The notes under the pieces: generated by a model
What the model was told of the DNA's origin: nothing
The model's database searches: none
Seen by the model: only the letters and a program-made list of their open reading frames with translations
Shown: in pieces, positions 1 to 7,340 of the stretch
How the letters are laid out: each line of letters starts with the position of its first letter
How positions within the stretch are numbered: position 1 is the first letter of the stretch
Assembly: GCA_022826805.1 (NCBI GenBank)
Contig: JAJDUH010000068.1
Coordinates: 1-34,426 of the forward strand
Direction of reading: 5' to 3'
Length of the DNA stretch: 34,426 nucleotides
DNA from: Candidatus Poribacteria bacterium
GTDB taxonomy: Bacteria > Poribacteria > WGA-4E > WGA-3G
Made by a program: the position numbers and the translations under genes

Positions 1-79
1 GCCGGCAGGCTTGGGTCTTTTTACCCCCAGCTGCAATGAACGCTAAAACGCGTTTACGTAAATCTGATGAATAAGCCAT
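1..79 (-). CDS. IS630-family transposase, N-terminal fragment (cut by window edge)
   Basis: Read on the minus strand from an ATG at 79-77, the first 26 codons begin MAYSSDLRKRVLAFIAAGG and continue to the window edge. This matches the usual start of IS630/Tc1-mariner-type transposases (MAYS-DLRKRV followed by a helix-turn-helix that binds the terminal repeats). Only the first DNA-binding helix region is visible; the DDE catalytic part lies outside the window. No clear Shine-Dalgarno sequence is seen upstream. The IS end should lie somewhere in 80-160, but I could not define its terminal repeat. Whether the element is intact cannot be told. Confidence 0.7.
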   Translation of the reverse strand, partial: MAYSSDLRKRVLAFIAAGGKKTQACR

Positions 80-137
80 AATACGAAAAGGCTAATATAA
101 ATCTAATAATATGTCTATTTATTTTTCTGGTTTACCA

Positions 138-279
138 TAAATGAAGTTTCAGAATTTAAATCGGTAATTTTTCTGGATGTCCCAACTTGTTGGGGACGCG
201 CCCCAGTAAAACACTCCCGAACAAGTTCGGGCGTCCGGATCTTTGGACATTACCGAATTAATAAATTAATCTTCATAAA
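138..279. repeat. imperfect inverted repeat with two internal palindromes
   Basis: The arms TCGGTAAT (161-168) and ATTACCGA (249-256) are perfect inverses, and similarity extends outward through AAATGAAG-type sequence on both sides. Inside are two further palindromes: GTCCCAAC/GTTGGGGAC at 179-197 and CCCGAAC-AA-GTTCGGG at 216-231. No gene is seen. It may be a non-autonomous mobile element or the outer end of the neighbouring IS630 element. Confidence 0.5.
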
Positions 280-300
280 GATTGTGCTACAAAGTAGATG

Positions 301-401
301 TAGGTTGGGTTGAGCGAAAAATGACCAATATCCATCTTATTTACACGAAGGATTCCATTTTTGGATATCCATTCCTATAAGTAGATTTAGCGAAACCCAA
401 C
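301..401 (+). repeat. family A repeat, copy 1 (101 bp, TAGGTTGGG...CCCAAC ends)
   Basis: The element starts TAGGTTGGGTTGAGCG and ends AGCGAAACCCAAC. The end motifs are partly complementary (GTTGGGTT/AACCCAAC), so the RNA or single strand could fold into a stem closed at the ends. The interior is unlike the other copies. An apparent reading frame across this copy and the next is an artefact of the repeat. Confidence 0.75.
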
Positions 402-429
402 AATCCAAACATTGTGGGTGTAACAGGAC

Positions 430-531
430 GTTGGGTTTCACGCGTATTTTGATAATTGCGAGTCTCTCAATGAATCTCGAAAAACATCTTTTCTGTAACA
501 TTTTCAATAAATCGGTGTTCAACCCAACCTA
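430..531 (-). repeat. family A repeat, copy 2 (102 bp, inverted relative to copy 1)
   Basis: Read on the minus strand it starts TAGGTTGGGTTGA and ends GTGAAACCCAAC. It lies 28 bp from copy 1 in the opposite orientation, so the two form a tail-to-tail pair. The interior shares nothing obvious with copy 1. Confidence 0.7.
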
Positions 532-569
532 CGCGCTATGGTAAATTTTAGAATTATTTGAACGTTGTG

Positions 570-665
570 CCCGGCGCGGTTAGCAATGCACGTCGCATGA
601 ATCAACGGTATTCATGCCGTGGGGCATGAACCGAGGCGAGTACGCCGCAAAACCGCGCCTACCGA
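570..665. repeat. inverted repeat with GGCGCGGTT/AACCGCGCC ends and inner hairpin
   Basis: GGCGCGGTT near 573-581 is the inverse of AACCGCGCC at 651-659. Inside is a perfect 8-bp hairpin, GCATGAAT (595-602) and ATTCATGC (610-617). The outer motif is the same as the stem of the terminator at 12880-12906. No coding potential is seen here. Confidence 0.55.
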
Positions 666-682
666 GGGTGGGGCGTCTCCGA

Positions 683-713
683 ACTGACCGCTGACTGCTG
701 CTGACTGACCACT
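683..713. repeat. family D-like repeat remnant after the isomerase stop codon
   Basis: The stretch is a run of CTGACCGCTGACTG-type units that resemble half of the family D elements described at 9921, 16193, 20139 and 30586. It abuts and just overlaps the stop codon (714-712) of the minus-strand gene that follows. Only one arm is recognisable, so this is a degenerate or solo copy. Confidence 0.4.
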
Positions 714-1488
714 ATTTACCCATTGCCTTTAGTGCGCTCAGGCAGCGTTCGACAGCCTCAAGCGGTGGGAAGGCATCACTTTCATATTCAACGATATACC
801 ATTTTGTCCCACCGGTCGTTTCACAGACGCTGAAGATCTCATCCCACGGCACGCTATCCTCACCAATAATTGGACGGAAACCGGCGTGTCTATCCGTCTC
901 GCCCAGTGATTCGTTGTAAGGTTTGAGATGTACGGTGCCAGAGCGACCCGGGTATCTCTCCAGAATACCGACGAGATCGGCACCGCCAGAGAGTGCATTG
1001 CCCATATCCAGCTGCATCACGACGCCTTCGTTGGTGTTACCGAAGAAGGTGTCCCAGGGTATTTCGCCGTCGAGTGGCGTAAATTCGACGTGGTGATTGT
1101 GATAACCCGTTACCATACCGTGTGCGGCGAGTTTATCGGCGATTCTATTGAAAATGTCTGCTAACTTCAACCAGTCCGCCCGCGATTGGCGCAGCTCACC
1201 CGGAATTCCTGGAACGATAACATAAGGGTTTTCCAAAACCTTGTTAAATTCAATCGTTGCATCGATGGTGTCTTCTTGGACGAGGTTAAACGGTGTGTGC
1301 CAACCGCAACAGACTAAACCGAATTCATCCAGTAAACCTTTGAGTTCTTGCGCCGAGTGTCGCGGTGGACCGGCAAACTCAACGCCTTCATATCCCATTT
1401 CAGCGACCGCTTTTATCGTGCCGCGGACGTCCTCAGCCAGCTCATTTCGGACGGAAAACAGTTCTAAACCAATTGGTATTCTTGCCAT
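712..1488 (-). CDS. sugar phosphate isomerase/epimerase (xylose isomerase-like TIM barrel)
   Basis: The 258-residue protein belongs to the AP_endonuc_2 / xylose isomerase-like TIM-barrel superfamily (PF01261), whose members isomerise or epimerise sugars, inositols or keto-sugars with a divalent metal. Visible metal-site motifs are YHNHHVEF (residues 129-136), QLDMGN with Asp161, HLK with His187, and IVEYES with Glu234. There is no signal peptide, so it should be cytoplasmic. The start at 1488 is chosen because GAAAGGAAAA lies just upstream and the MARIPIGLEL start fits the first barrel strand; the longer upstream frame has no ribosome site. It is transcribed divergently from a second member of the same fold at 1800. 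The substrate cannot be told from sequence. Confidence 0.85.
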   Translation of the reverse strand: MARIPIGLELFSVRNELAEDVRGTIKAVAEMGYEGVEFAGPPRHSAQELKGLLDEFGLVCCGWHTPFNLVQEDTIDATIEFNKVLENPYVIVPGIPGELRQSRADWLKLADIFNRIADKLAAHGMVTGYHNHHVEFTPLDGEIPWDTFFGNTNEGVVMQLDMGNALSGGADLVGILERYPGRSGTVHLKPYNESLGETDRHAGFRPIIGEDSVPWDEIFSVCETTGGTKWYIVEYESDAFPPLEAVERCLSALKAMGK

Positions 1489-1720
1489 AATTTTCCTTTC
1501 TTTTTTGATAAGGTGTGTACAATAACGTAGTTTCGGTAAAAAAGACGTGTACCGCTTCTGTAGCATAGGAAACTATTCAATGTTCAAGTATTGTATATTT
1601 TACTATAACTGCAGACCTTGCTTCTTTTCTTAAACGATGTGATGTAATTGTACCATACTTTGCCGAAAAATGTAATTTTTTTCAAATGAATACGTTACAC
1701 CCTACGCCTCCTCTTTTTTC

Positions 1721-1749
1721 TTGCCATCCGATCTATTGTATTGTATAAT
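1721..1749 (+). promoter_or_regulatory. sigma70-type promoter for the isomerase gene at 1800
   Basis: TTGCCA (1721-1726), a 17-nt spacer and a perfect TATAAT (1744-1749). The predicted start near 1756 gives a leader of about 44 nt that ends in the AGGAGAGA ribosome site at 1789-1796. The rest of the 311-bp gap 1489-1799 is AT-rich; I saw no clear promoter for the divergent minus-strand gene. Confidence 0.6.
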
Positions 1750-1799
1750 CACTATGTTTTTTTATATTTCAGACAACCATCATTTAACAGGAGAGACTT

Positions 1800-2600
1800 A
1801 TGCACGTTGGACTTATGGTAGGGACAATCCGTCGCGAAACACTCAGCGAGACGCTGGATGCTATTGTGGAACACGATGTCTATCATTTACAATATCATGT
1901 GCCAGCGGGACTATCGCTTGCAGACGTTCGCGAGGCACTGGACGCTCGGCAAATCACGATCTCAGCACTTGGGGGCACCTACAACATGATTGATCCCGAT
2001 GTTGAGAAACGCCACGCTGGATTGCGTATGTTGCGCTCTGTCGCCGAGCAATGCGCTTCGATGGGCACATCGGTAATTACGATCTGCACCGGTTCACGTA
2101 ACCCAGACAGCATGTGGCGCGCACATCCCGATAACAGTTCGGCAGCGGCATGGCGGGATTTGGTTACATCTATGCGGCAGGCATTAGAGGTCGCCGAGGA
2201 ATACGGGGTGACACTCGCATTTGAACCCGAAGTGGCGAACGTGATTGATTCGGCACCGAGAGCACGTCGCTTGCTTGATGAGATGCAATCGCCCTATTTA
2301 AAAGTGTGTATGGACGGTGCTAATATTTTTCACAAGGGTGAGCTGCCAAAGATGCGAGAGATCCTTGACGAAGCATTTGAACTGCTTGGTGACGATATAG
2401 CGCTTGCGCATGCGAAAGATTTGGACACGGACGGTCAAGCAGGACACCTCGCCGCTGGGACAGGATTGCTGGACTACGATCAATATCTCGGTTTACTGAA
2501 GGAGAGCGGTTATGACGGGGCAGTGGTCCTGCACGGACTCTCGGAGGAACAAGTGCCTTTTTGTACAGGTTTCTTACGTGAAAAAATCGCCGCGCTATAA
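1800..2600 (+). CDS. sugar phosphate isomerase/epimerase (TIM barrel), unusual fourth ligand
   Basis: This 266-residue cytoplasmic protein has the xylose isomerase-like TIM-barrel fold (PF01261). Probable metal ligands are Glu142 in LAFEPE, Asp172 in VCMDGAN and His204 in ALAHAKD. The position after the last strand, which is normally a Glu (ivlE), reads VVLHGL with His245. An AGGAGAGA ribosome site sits 4 nt before the ATG. It stands alone behind a good promoter and is followed 2 bp after its stop by a family B repeat. Its sequence differs clearly from the neighbour at 712-1488, so it is not a recent duplicate. The substrate is unknown; hydroxypyruvate-isomerase-like and keto-sugar epimerase roles are both possible. 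Confidence 0.85.
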   Translation: MHVGLMVGTIRRETLSETLDAIVEHDVYHLQYHVPAGLSLADVREALDARQITISALGGTYNMIDPDVEKRHAGLRMLRSVAEQCASMGTSVITICTGSRNPDSMWRAHPDNSSAAAWRDLVTSMRQALEVAEEYGVTLAFEPEVANVIDSAPRARRLLDEMQSPYLKVCMDGANIFHKGELPKMREILDEAFELLGDDIALAHAKDLDTDGQAGHLAAGTGLLDYDQYLGLLKESGYDGAVVLHGLSEEQVPFCTGFLREKIAAL

Positions 2601-2602
2601 TA

Positions 2603-2753
2603 ACCCAGGTTGCTACTAACAAATTTTTGGGCTTTCAATAAGGTTTTTCAAACATTTCCCACCCTGGAGGGGTGATATGTCTATAGAAAACGATGTATTC
2701 AAGAAACCGCACCCTGGAGGGGTGCTATGTCTATAAAAAGTAGCAACTTGGGT
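2603..2753. repeat. family B MITE-like element with terminal inverted repeats and twin hairpins
   Basis: ACCCAGGTTGCTACT (2603-2617) and AGTAGCAACTTGGGT (2739-2753) are inverse in 14 of 15 positions. Inside are two direct repeats 50 bp apart, each beginning CACCCTGGAGGGGTG (2660 and 2710) and continuing TATGTCTATA. Each contains a CACCC/GGGTG hairpin. No transposase is present. The element begins 2 bp after the stop of the preceding gene. Confidence 0.7.
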
Positions 2754-2775
2754 AGTTAAAAGCGTAAGTTCAATG

Positions 2776-2876
2776 TAGGTTGGGTTGAGCGGAAGCAACA
2801 AGTACTGTCGAACGTCTAAAAAGACCTGGCATTTGTTGATAAGATGTTTCTGGAATCAAATATAGCGAAACCCAAC
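2776..2876 (+). repeat. family A repeat, copy 3 (101 bp)
   Basis: Starts TAGGTTGGGTTGAGCG and ends AGCGAAACCCAAC, exactly 101 bp like copy 1, with an unrelated interior. It lies 20 bp beyond the stop codon of the decarboxylase gene on the opposite strand. Confidence 0.75.
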
Positions 2877-2896
2877 GCCACAGCAAACCAGAAAAT

Positions 2897-4537
2897 TTAA
2901 ATTTCGCCAGACATCCGTTCTGCTAACCGAGCGAGCGCTGGTGAAGTGTCCAATTTCTCAAGCTCTGCCTCAATCAGGGTAAAATGTCGCGTCTCGGCAA
3001 GTGCCGCCTTCATGGCTTCGTCAAATTCGCCTTCGGTTCGGACGTGGAACCCGCGCCCTGTTCCAAAGAGGGACGGTATACCGCTATAGTTCCAACACCC
3101 TATATCATTAAAGGTCCCTTCAAGAAGGTGCCGTTCCGTACCATATCCGTGGTTGTTTAAAACAAGAATGATCGGATTGAATTCGTGGCGTGCGACAGTT
3201 GAGAGTTCAGTGCCCGTCATTTGGAAGGCACCATCTCCGACGATAACGAGACATCGAGTATCTGGCATACTAAATTGTGCACCAACGGATGCTGGCACTG
3301 CAAAACCCATTGAAGTGTAGTAAGCTGGACTGATGAAGTTGGTATGTTGATGGATCCGCAGTTCCACGGCGCCGAAGAGACTGTCTCCGACATCGGCGAT
3401 AACCGTCAGTTCATCACTAATAAATTCGTTGAGATGTTGGAAGAGACGACCAACCGTTAAGGGTGCTTTGGGTTCAACAGCGAACGGTTCGGCGCCTGGG
3501 AGTGCCCAGCCTAAATTGGGTTTCCTTCGTTTACGGAGGTTTGACGAATTGATGCCGTCGATAAAGTCGTCAAACATCACGTCTTCGTAGGTGTGATAAC
3601 GGACGGTGATTTTTTCAGAGGTGGCGTAAATAGAGCGCGCCCGGTCGAGGTTTGCGGTATAAATTCCGAGGTTCACATCGGTCATGAAGGCACCGAGGAT
3701 AATCACACAGTCCGAATCTTCAACAAATTCTCTAACTTCCTTCCTACCCATTGCGCCTTCATAGATCCCCAAGTAGAGCGGGTGTGATTCTGGTATCACA
3801 GATTTTCCAAGAAGCGTTGCCACGACCGGGATTCGCTTTTCTTCCACCAGTTTAATCAGTTTATCTTGATAACCGAATCTATGGAGTTCTACGCCTGCGA
3901 GAATTACAGGTTTTTTGCTCTTATTAATAAAGGTGCATGCCTCGTCAACAGCGGCGTTTAACACTTCCGGGTCACTGACGTGTCCGCCGGTTGAGGGACC
4001 TTGGTAGAGTGTACCGCGCACATCCACCATATCGCGCGGGATCTCAATGTATCCTGGACGTTTATAACGATACACGGCATCAAGCACTCGGTCAATTTCG
4101 TTGAAGGCAGTAAAGGGTTCATCGAGCAGTGCTGTCGCCACTGTTATCTCGTCATAGATACGTTGTTGCGTATGGAAATCCCTGACTTTGTGGTGTAGGA
4201 GGGCATCTTTCCCACGCTCTTTGATACCCGGAGAGCCGCTAATAACGACAACGGGTGATTTTTCTGCATAGGCACCTGCAACAGCGTTCACCGTTGATAA
4301 CCCGCCGACACAGTAGGTAACACAGACAGCACCCATTCCTTTTGTGCGTGCGTAGGCATCTGCTGCGTAGCCTGCTGCATCCTCACGGGTCATACCGACG
4401 TGCTGAATCGGACTCTGCTCGATGAGGTTATAGAACCGCAGGACATAATCGCCAGGAATGCCAAAAATGTGTTCAATGCCGTAACTTTCCAACTTTCTGA
4501 GTAGGTATTCGCCGATGGACGGAGGTCTGTTATGCAT
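2897..4537 (-). CDS. thiamine-diphosphate-dependent 2-keto acid decarboxylase (indolepyruvate/pyruvate decarboxylase type)
   Basis: The 546-residue protein has the full three-domain layout of the pyruvate/indolepyruvate/phenylpyruvate decarboxylase family, which converts a 2-keto acid to an aldehyde and CO2 using ThDP and Mg2+. The N-terminal pyrimidine domain has Glu52 in REDAAGYAADAYAR, which activates ThDP. The paired catalytic histidines are His115-His116 in LLHHK. The pyrophosphate domain has GDG (434-436) and NN (461-462) for Mg-ThDP binding, and Glu468 in TERHLL matches the catalytic Glu of pyruvate decarboxylase. The HH pair argues against acetolactate synthase or benzoylformate decarboxylase. 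AAGGAGGGG precedes the ATG. It seems to be a single-gene unit flanked by repeats. The preferred keto acid cannot be told; aromatic or branched-chain acids are likely. Confidence 0.85.
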   Translation of the reverse strand: MHNRPPSIGEYLLRKLESYGIEHIFGIPGDYVLRFYNLIEQSPIQHVGMTREDAAGYAADAYARTKGMGAVCVTYCVGGLSTVNAVAGAYAEKSPVVVISGSPGIKERGKDALLHHKVRDFHTQQRIYDEITVATALLDEPFTAFNEIDRVLDAVYRYKRPGYIEIPRDMVDVRGTLYQGPSTGGHVSDPEVLNAAVDEACTFINKSKKPVILAGVELHRFGYQDKLIKLVEEKRIPVVATLLGKSVIPESHPLYLGIYEGAMGRKEVREFVEDSDCVIILGAFMTDVNLGIYTANLDRARSIYATSEKITVRYHTYEDVMFDDFIDGINSSNLRKRRKPNLGWALPGAEPFAVEPKAPLTVGRLFQHLNEFISDELTVIADVGDSLFGAVELRIHQHTNFISPAYYTSMGFAVPASVGAQFSMPDTRCLVIVGDGAFQMTGTELSTVARHEFNPIILVLNNHGYGTERHLLEGTFNDIGCWNYSGIPSLFGTGRGFHVRTEGEFDEAMKAALAETRHFTLIEAELEKLDTSPALARLAERMSGEI

Positions 4538-4566
4538 GATGGCCCCTCCTTGTCTGTAATTGTTTT

Positions 4567-4711
4567 AGAACTTACGCATTTCCTCTTAAAGTCCCCTACC
4601 CCCCTGATAAGGGGGGATATGGGGGGTTGGGAGATTTAGGGGATTAAATCACTGAAATAATGCCTTTTCGGGTGGAATATATTGCTTCTTTACCCAATTT
4701 GCGTAAGTCCT
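4567..4711. repeat. family C inverted-repeat element, copy 1 (ACTTACGCA ends)
   Basis: AGAACTTACGCA (4567-4578) and TGCGTAAGTCCT (4700-4711) are inverse in 11 of 12 positions. The interior holds G-rich and C-rich tracts (CCCCTACCCCCC and GGGGGGATATGGGGGG near 4592-4637) that can pair as a large hairpin. It sits just upstream of the decarboxylase gene. A second copy is at 23148-23258. Confidence 0.65.
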
Positions 4712-4760
4712 GTTGTTTTTTACTCCATTGTATTACGCTGTTATCAACACGCCTTGATAT

Positions 4761-5561
4761 TTATGATTGCCTCAGTTTTTCAATTTCTGCTTCTGTGAGG
4801 CCCGTTGTTCTTGAGATGACTTCAGTGCTTATGCCTTCGCTAATCAGTGCGCGAGTAATAGTAATCCTTTCCTCCTGCCGCCCTCGATCATTTTCATCTA
4901 TTAGGGTATCTTCCCAAGACTCTTCATCCTTAAGGACCCTGCGCTCCGCTGGCGAAATGTTGTCCCGTTTTACCGCATCAATCACTCTCTCGAAAATTGG
5001 GGAGTTATAGCGGCTTTCGTCCATCTCTCCATCGAGAGAATCCAACATGAGTTCCAACCACGCTTTGATGCCAGCAGGTGTCTGCTCGTTGACCATACGC
5101 GGGACCACAAATACGAGTTGATGCGGATAGACATCGACTTTGCGGTTAAATTCGTTAATCGGGTTGAAATCTGTGATAGCCACACTAAAGTCGATTTCGT
5201 TCTCGCTATACGGACTTGTTAAGACAACAATCGTGTAAACCGTCTGATCGAACTGATACGCTTTGCTGTTTTTCACCTGTTCGACGAGGTTGATAAGATG
5301 ATAATATAGGAAACGGTCGTAGAAGTGGCGTTCTTTGACATGTTGTATCTCAACTACAATTCGAGATTCCAGGTCCTCAGCAAACAGGTCGTATTCAATA
5401 TCAACTTGCCCGATAGGTTCAAGAAATTTGTAACCGCGATGCACCTCATCGGTGTGAAATTTGATACCTAAGACATCTTCAGCAAATTGACAGAAAATCT
5501 CCGGTTGGCTGAATGCTTTCTTAAAAGCGGTGTCGTATCTTAAGGGAACAACTTGCGCCAT
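4761..5561 (-). CDS. Rpn family recombination-promoting nuclease / PD-(D/E)XK transposase-like protein
   Basis: The 266-residue protein fits the PDDEXK_2/Rpn group, DNA endonucleases related to E. coli RpnA that promote RecA-independent recombination and are often spread by transfer. It opens RYDTAFKKAF, typical of the family. The nuclease core is VDIEYDLFAED (Asp54 onward) then VVEIQ (Glu71-Ile-Gln73), an E-x-Q variant of the PD-(D/E)XK site that is usual here. The C-terminus ends with a short helix-turn-helix-like repeat (ISRTTGLTEAEIEKL). The start at 5561 is preferred because AAAAGGATCC lies about 8 nt upstream; an upstream ATG at 5588 lacks a ribosome site. It is a solitary gene with repeats on one side and 258 bp without genes on the other, and it may be a former mobile gene. 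Confidence 0.8.
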   Translation of the reverse strand: MAQVVPLRYDTAFKKAFSQPEIFCQFAEDVLGIKFHTDEVHRGYKFLEPIGQVDIEYDLFAEDLESRIVVEIQHVKERHFYDRFLYYHLINLVEQVKNSKAYQFDQTVYTIVVLTSPYSENEIDFSVAITDFNPINEFNRKVDVYPHQLVFVVPRMVNEQTPAGIKAWLELMLDSLDGEMDESRYNSPIFERVIDAVKRDNISPAERRVLKDEESWEDTLIDENDRGRQEERITITRALISEGISTEVISRTTGLTEAEIEKLRQS

Positions 5562-5819
5562 TTTGGGATCCTTTTTGTGCAGTAGCATTAGGTGGTAACT
5601 CTAAATGAATTGTGCTACCACAAACCACGCTCCTAATGTATCCGTTTGTAGTAGCGTGATTTATTATTCGTTTGTGTAAATTCTAATTGTCAATATCCAA
5701 TCAAAATAATGCCTTTCAATGGTAGCACCAATCGGCTACTGATGTATAGTGTTTCCAAGAACATATAAACTTTCTGAAAATCGTCATATAAGGAACATTG
5801 TTAACGGTCCGATCTTCAC

Positions 5820-6515
5820 CTAAAACAGAATATTATGTGTGGCTGTTCCCCATGAATTTTCAGTTGCCACAAGGGCTTCGTCAGGAACTTTCCGAATATT
5901 TACCGTGACTTTTTCGCGTCTTGGGCTGCCATCAGCATTTCTAAAACCCTTCTGAAATGAGCCGCCGCATTGACTCAGTGTTTCAGTATTAAAACAGAGA
6001 AAATGAATTTCTGATAATATAAATTCTGTTTTACGTCTTCTCGACATTGCCCCTCTGTTTATCCTGTTTACTTCGTATTTGCTGATTCCTTCTTTCAGTT
6101 CATCATGCCACATTTTAAAGGTTTTTTCTTCGTCGTTGTATTCTACTTCACCGATTGCAAGAATTACTCCGTAGTAGCCGTAATCACTTATCGTGTTTAC
6201 TATCGCTTCCGCGTCATTTGTAATCACGGTATGGTTTGTCGTATTAGCCGCGTGTGACTTAAAGTCCCATGAAATTTCACGGAATGCGTCGAACTCTGTA
6301 TTGCCATATTTTTTCCCGGGCATGTCAATTATGCCATCAAAGTGTTTTTGACACAAAAATTCAAAATAAAACCCCATCCATTCCATCTGCCGCCACTGTC
6401 TGGAACCGCCCTCTTTCATTTCAAGAATGGCACTTCTCCCATCCCAAACTTTTGGCATGTTTTGAGAGGTATTTTGCAGTTTCTCAACTGTGTCAACTAT
6501 TTTTTCGTTTATCAT
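5820..6515 (-). CDS. type II restriction endonuclease (PD-(D/E)XK type)
   Basis: I call this the endonuclease partner of the methyltransferase at 6523-7338 because it follows it by 7 bp and carries a plausible nuclease core. Asp76 in NTEFDAF is followed by WDFKSH with Asp84 and Lys86, the D...(D/E)xK pattern. The 231-residue size suits a type II enzyme, and there is no signal or membrane segment. It would cut unmethylated DNA at the site that its partner protects; the recognition sequence cannot be read from the protein. The ATG at 6515 lies just after the methyltransferase stop; a GTG at 6536 in the same frame would overlap it by 14 nt. Neither start has a strong ribosome site, so translation is probably coupled to the upstream gene. 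Confidence 0.7.
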   Translation of the reverse strand: MINEKIVDTVEKLQNTSQNMPKVWDGRSAILEMKEGGSRQWRQMEWMGFYFEFLCQKHFDGIIDMPGKKYGNTEFDAFREISWDFKSHAANTTNHTVITNDAEAIVNTISDYGYYGVILAIGEVEYNDEEKTFKMWHDELKEGISKYEVNRINRGAMSRRRKTEFILSEIHFLCFNTETLSQCGGSFQKGFRNADGSPRREKVTVNIRKVPDEALVATENSWGTATHNILF

Positions 6516-6522
6516 GATAGAA

Positions 6523-7338
6523 TTAGACTTTCTCACTGAATAAGTCCCATACAGGCTCTTCTTCTGTTTTCTGTATTAAGTATTGTCCCGACTCAAGACG
6601 CTCGCGGGCAAACTCATAGTACGCTGGTACAATTTCAAAGCCTATGTAGTGCCGGCCTTTCATCTTGCTGACAACAGCAACTTGCCCTGATCCTAAAAAT
6701 GGATCCAAAACGACATCGTCTTTTTCACTGGAATAATCAAGAATTTTCTCGATAAGCTCCGCTGGTAATTTGGTCGGTGTTTTAACTGCACCTTGCCAAT
6801 ATTCTCTCTTGATTTCCCAGACATCCTCTTTGTCTTTGTAATGTGCCGACCCACCATTTTCAGTTTTCGCATCCTTATTAAATCGGCGATAGGGATAAAA
6901 CTTTCGTTTCTTATCGTTTTTGCACAAGAAAAGACAGTGGTAGTGAGAGGTTACGTACTTACGTTTGGTAACAACCCCGAACTGATATTTCCAAATCAGG
7001 TGATTCACCGTTGTGAGCTGGCACTGATCAATTGCTATCAGAAGGTCCTTTAGGTAGTTCCAACCCGAAAAGATGTACATACTACCAGAATCTTTTAGGG
7101 TTCTCGTTGCCGCTGAAAGCCAATCAAGCGTAAAGGTGAGATAATCGCTTCCTTCAATCTCGTTATAACCTTCAAGGACGCGGTTCCCTTTTCGGTTGTA
7201 ATTATGACGAGTTGCTTTAAAGTCGATGGCAAATGGTGGATCTGTGATAATGAGGTCAACACACGCCTCCGGCATTTCAGACATCAATTCAATGCAGTCG
7301 CCTTGTTTGATGGTATCAATATATTCAGACTGTTTCAT
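6523..7338 (-). CDS. site-specific DNA methyltransferase, beta class (N6-adenine or N4-cytosine)
   Basis: The 271-residue enzyme transfers a methyl group from S-adenosylmethionine to an exocyclic amino group of adenine (or cytosine). Catalytic motif IV is ITDPPF (residues 31-36) near the N-terminus and the SAM-binding motif I is DPFLGSG (212-218) near the C-terminus, the order that defines the beta class (N6_N4_Mtase, PF01555). The following GFEI (233-236) also belongs to SAM binding. The ATG lies only 2 bp after the uxuA stop, and the next gene is the likely endonuclease, so this is the M gene of a type II system. No ribosome site is obvious, suggesting reinitiation from uxuA. DPPF instead of DPPY is a common variant. 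Confidence 0.88.
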   Translation of the reverse strand: MKQSEYIDTIKQGDCIELMSEMPEACVDLIITDPPFAIDFKATRHNYNRKGNRVLEGYNEIEGSDYLTFTLDWLSAATRTLKDSGSMYIFSGWNYLKDLLIAIDQCQLTTVNHLIWKYQFGVVTKRKYVTSHYHCLFLCKNDKKRKFYPYRRFNKDAKTENGGSAHYKDKEDVWEIKREYWQGAVKTPTKLPAELIEKILDYSSEKDDVVLDPFLGSGQVAVVSKMKGRHYIGFEIVPAYYEFARERLESGQYLIQKTEEEPVWDLFSEKV

Positions 7339-7340
7339 AT

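Noticed and set aside
337..522. A 61-codon minus-strand frame
   Set aside because: It runs through two inverted family A repeats, has no ribosome site and makes no recognisable protein.
301..531. Resemblance of family A ends (GTTGGGT, ACCCAAC) to integron attC core sites
   Set aside because: attC sites need RYYYAAC on the left and GTTRRRY on the right; here the order is reversed within each element, and no integrase or inner L sites are seen.
2660..2738. Two direct repeats 50 bp apart, CRISPR-like at first sight
   Set aside because: Only two units, no further spacers or cas genes, and both lie within a terminal-inverted-repeat element.
2616..2801. A 61-codon minus-strand frame
   Set aside because: It lies inside the family B and A repeats and is explained by them.
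5600..5700. TTGACA upstream of the Rpn-like gene as a promoter
   Set aside because: The nearest -10-like sequence needs a 19-nt or longer spacer and is a poor match.
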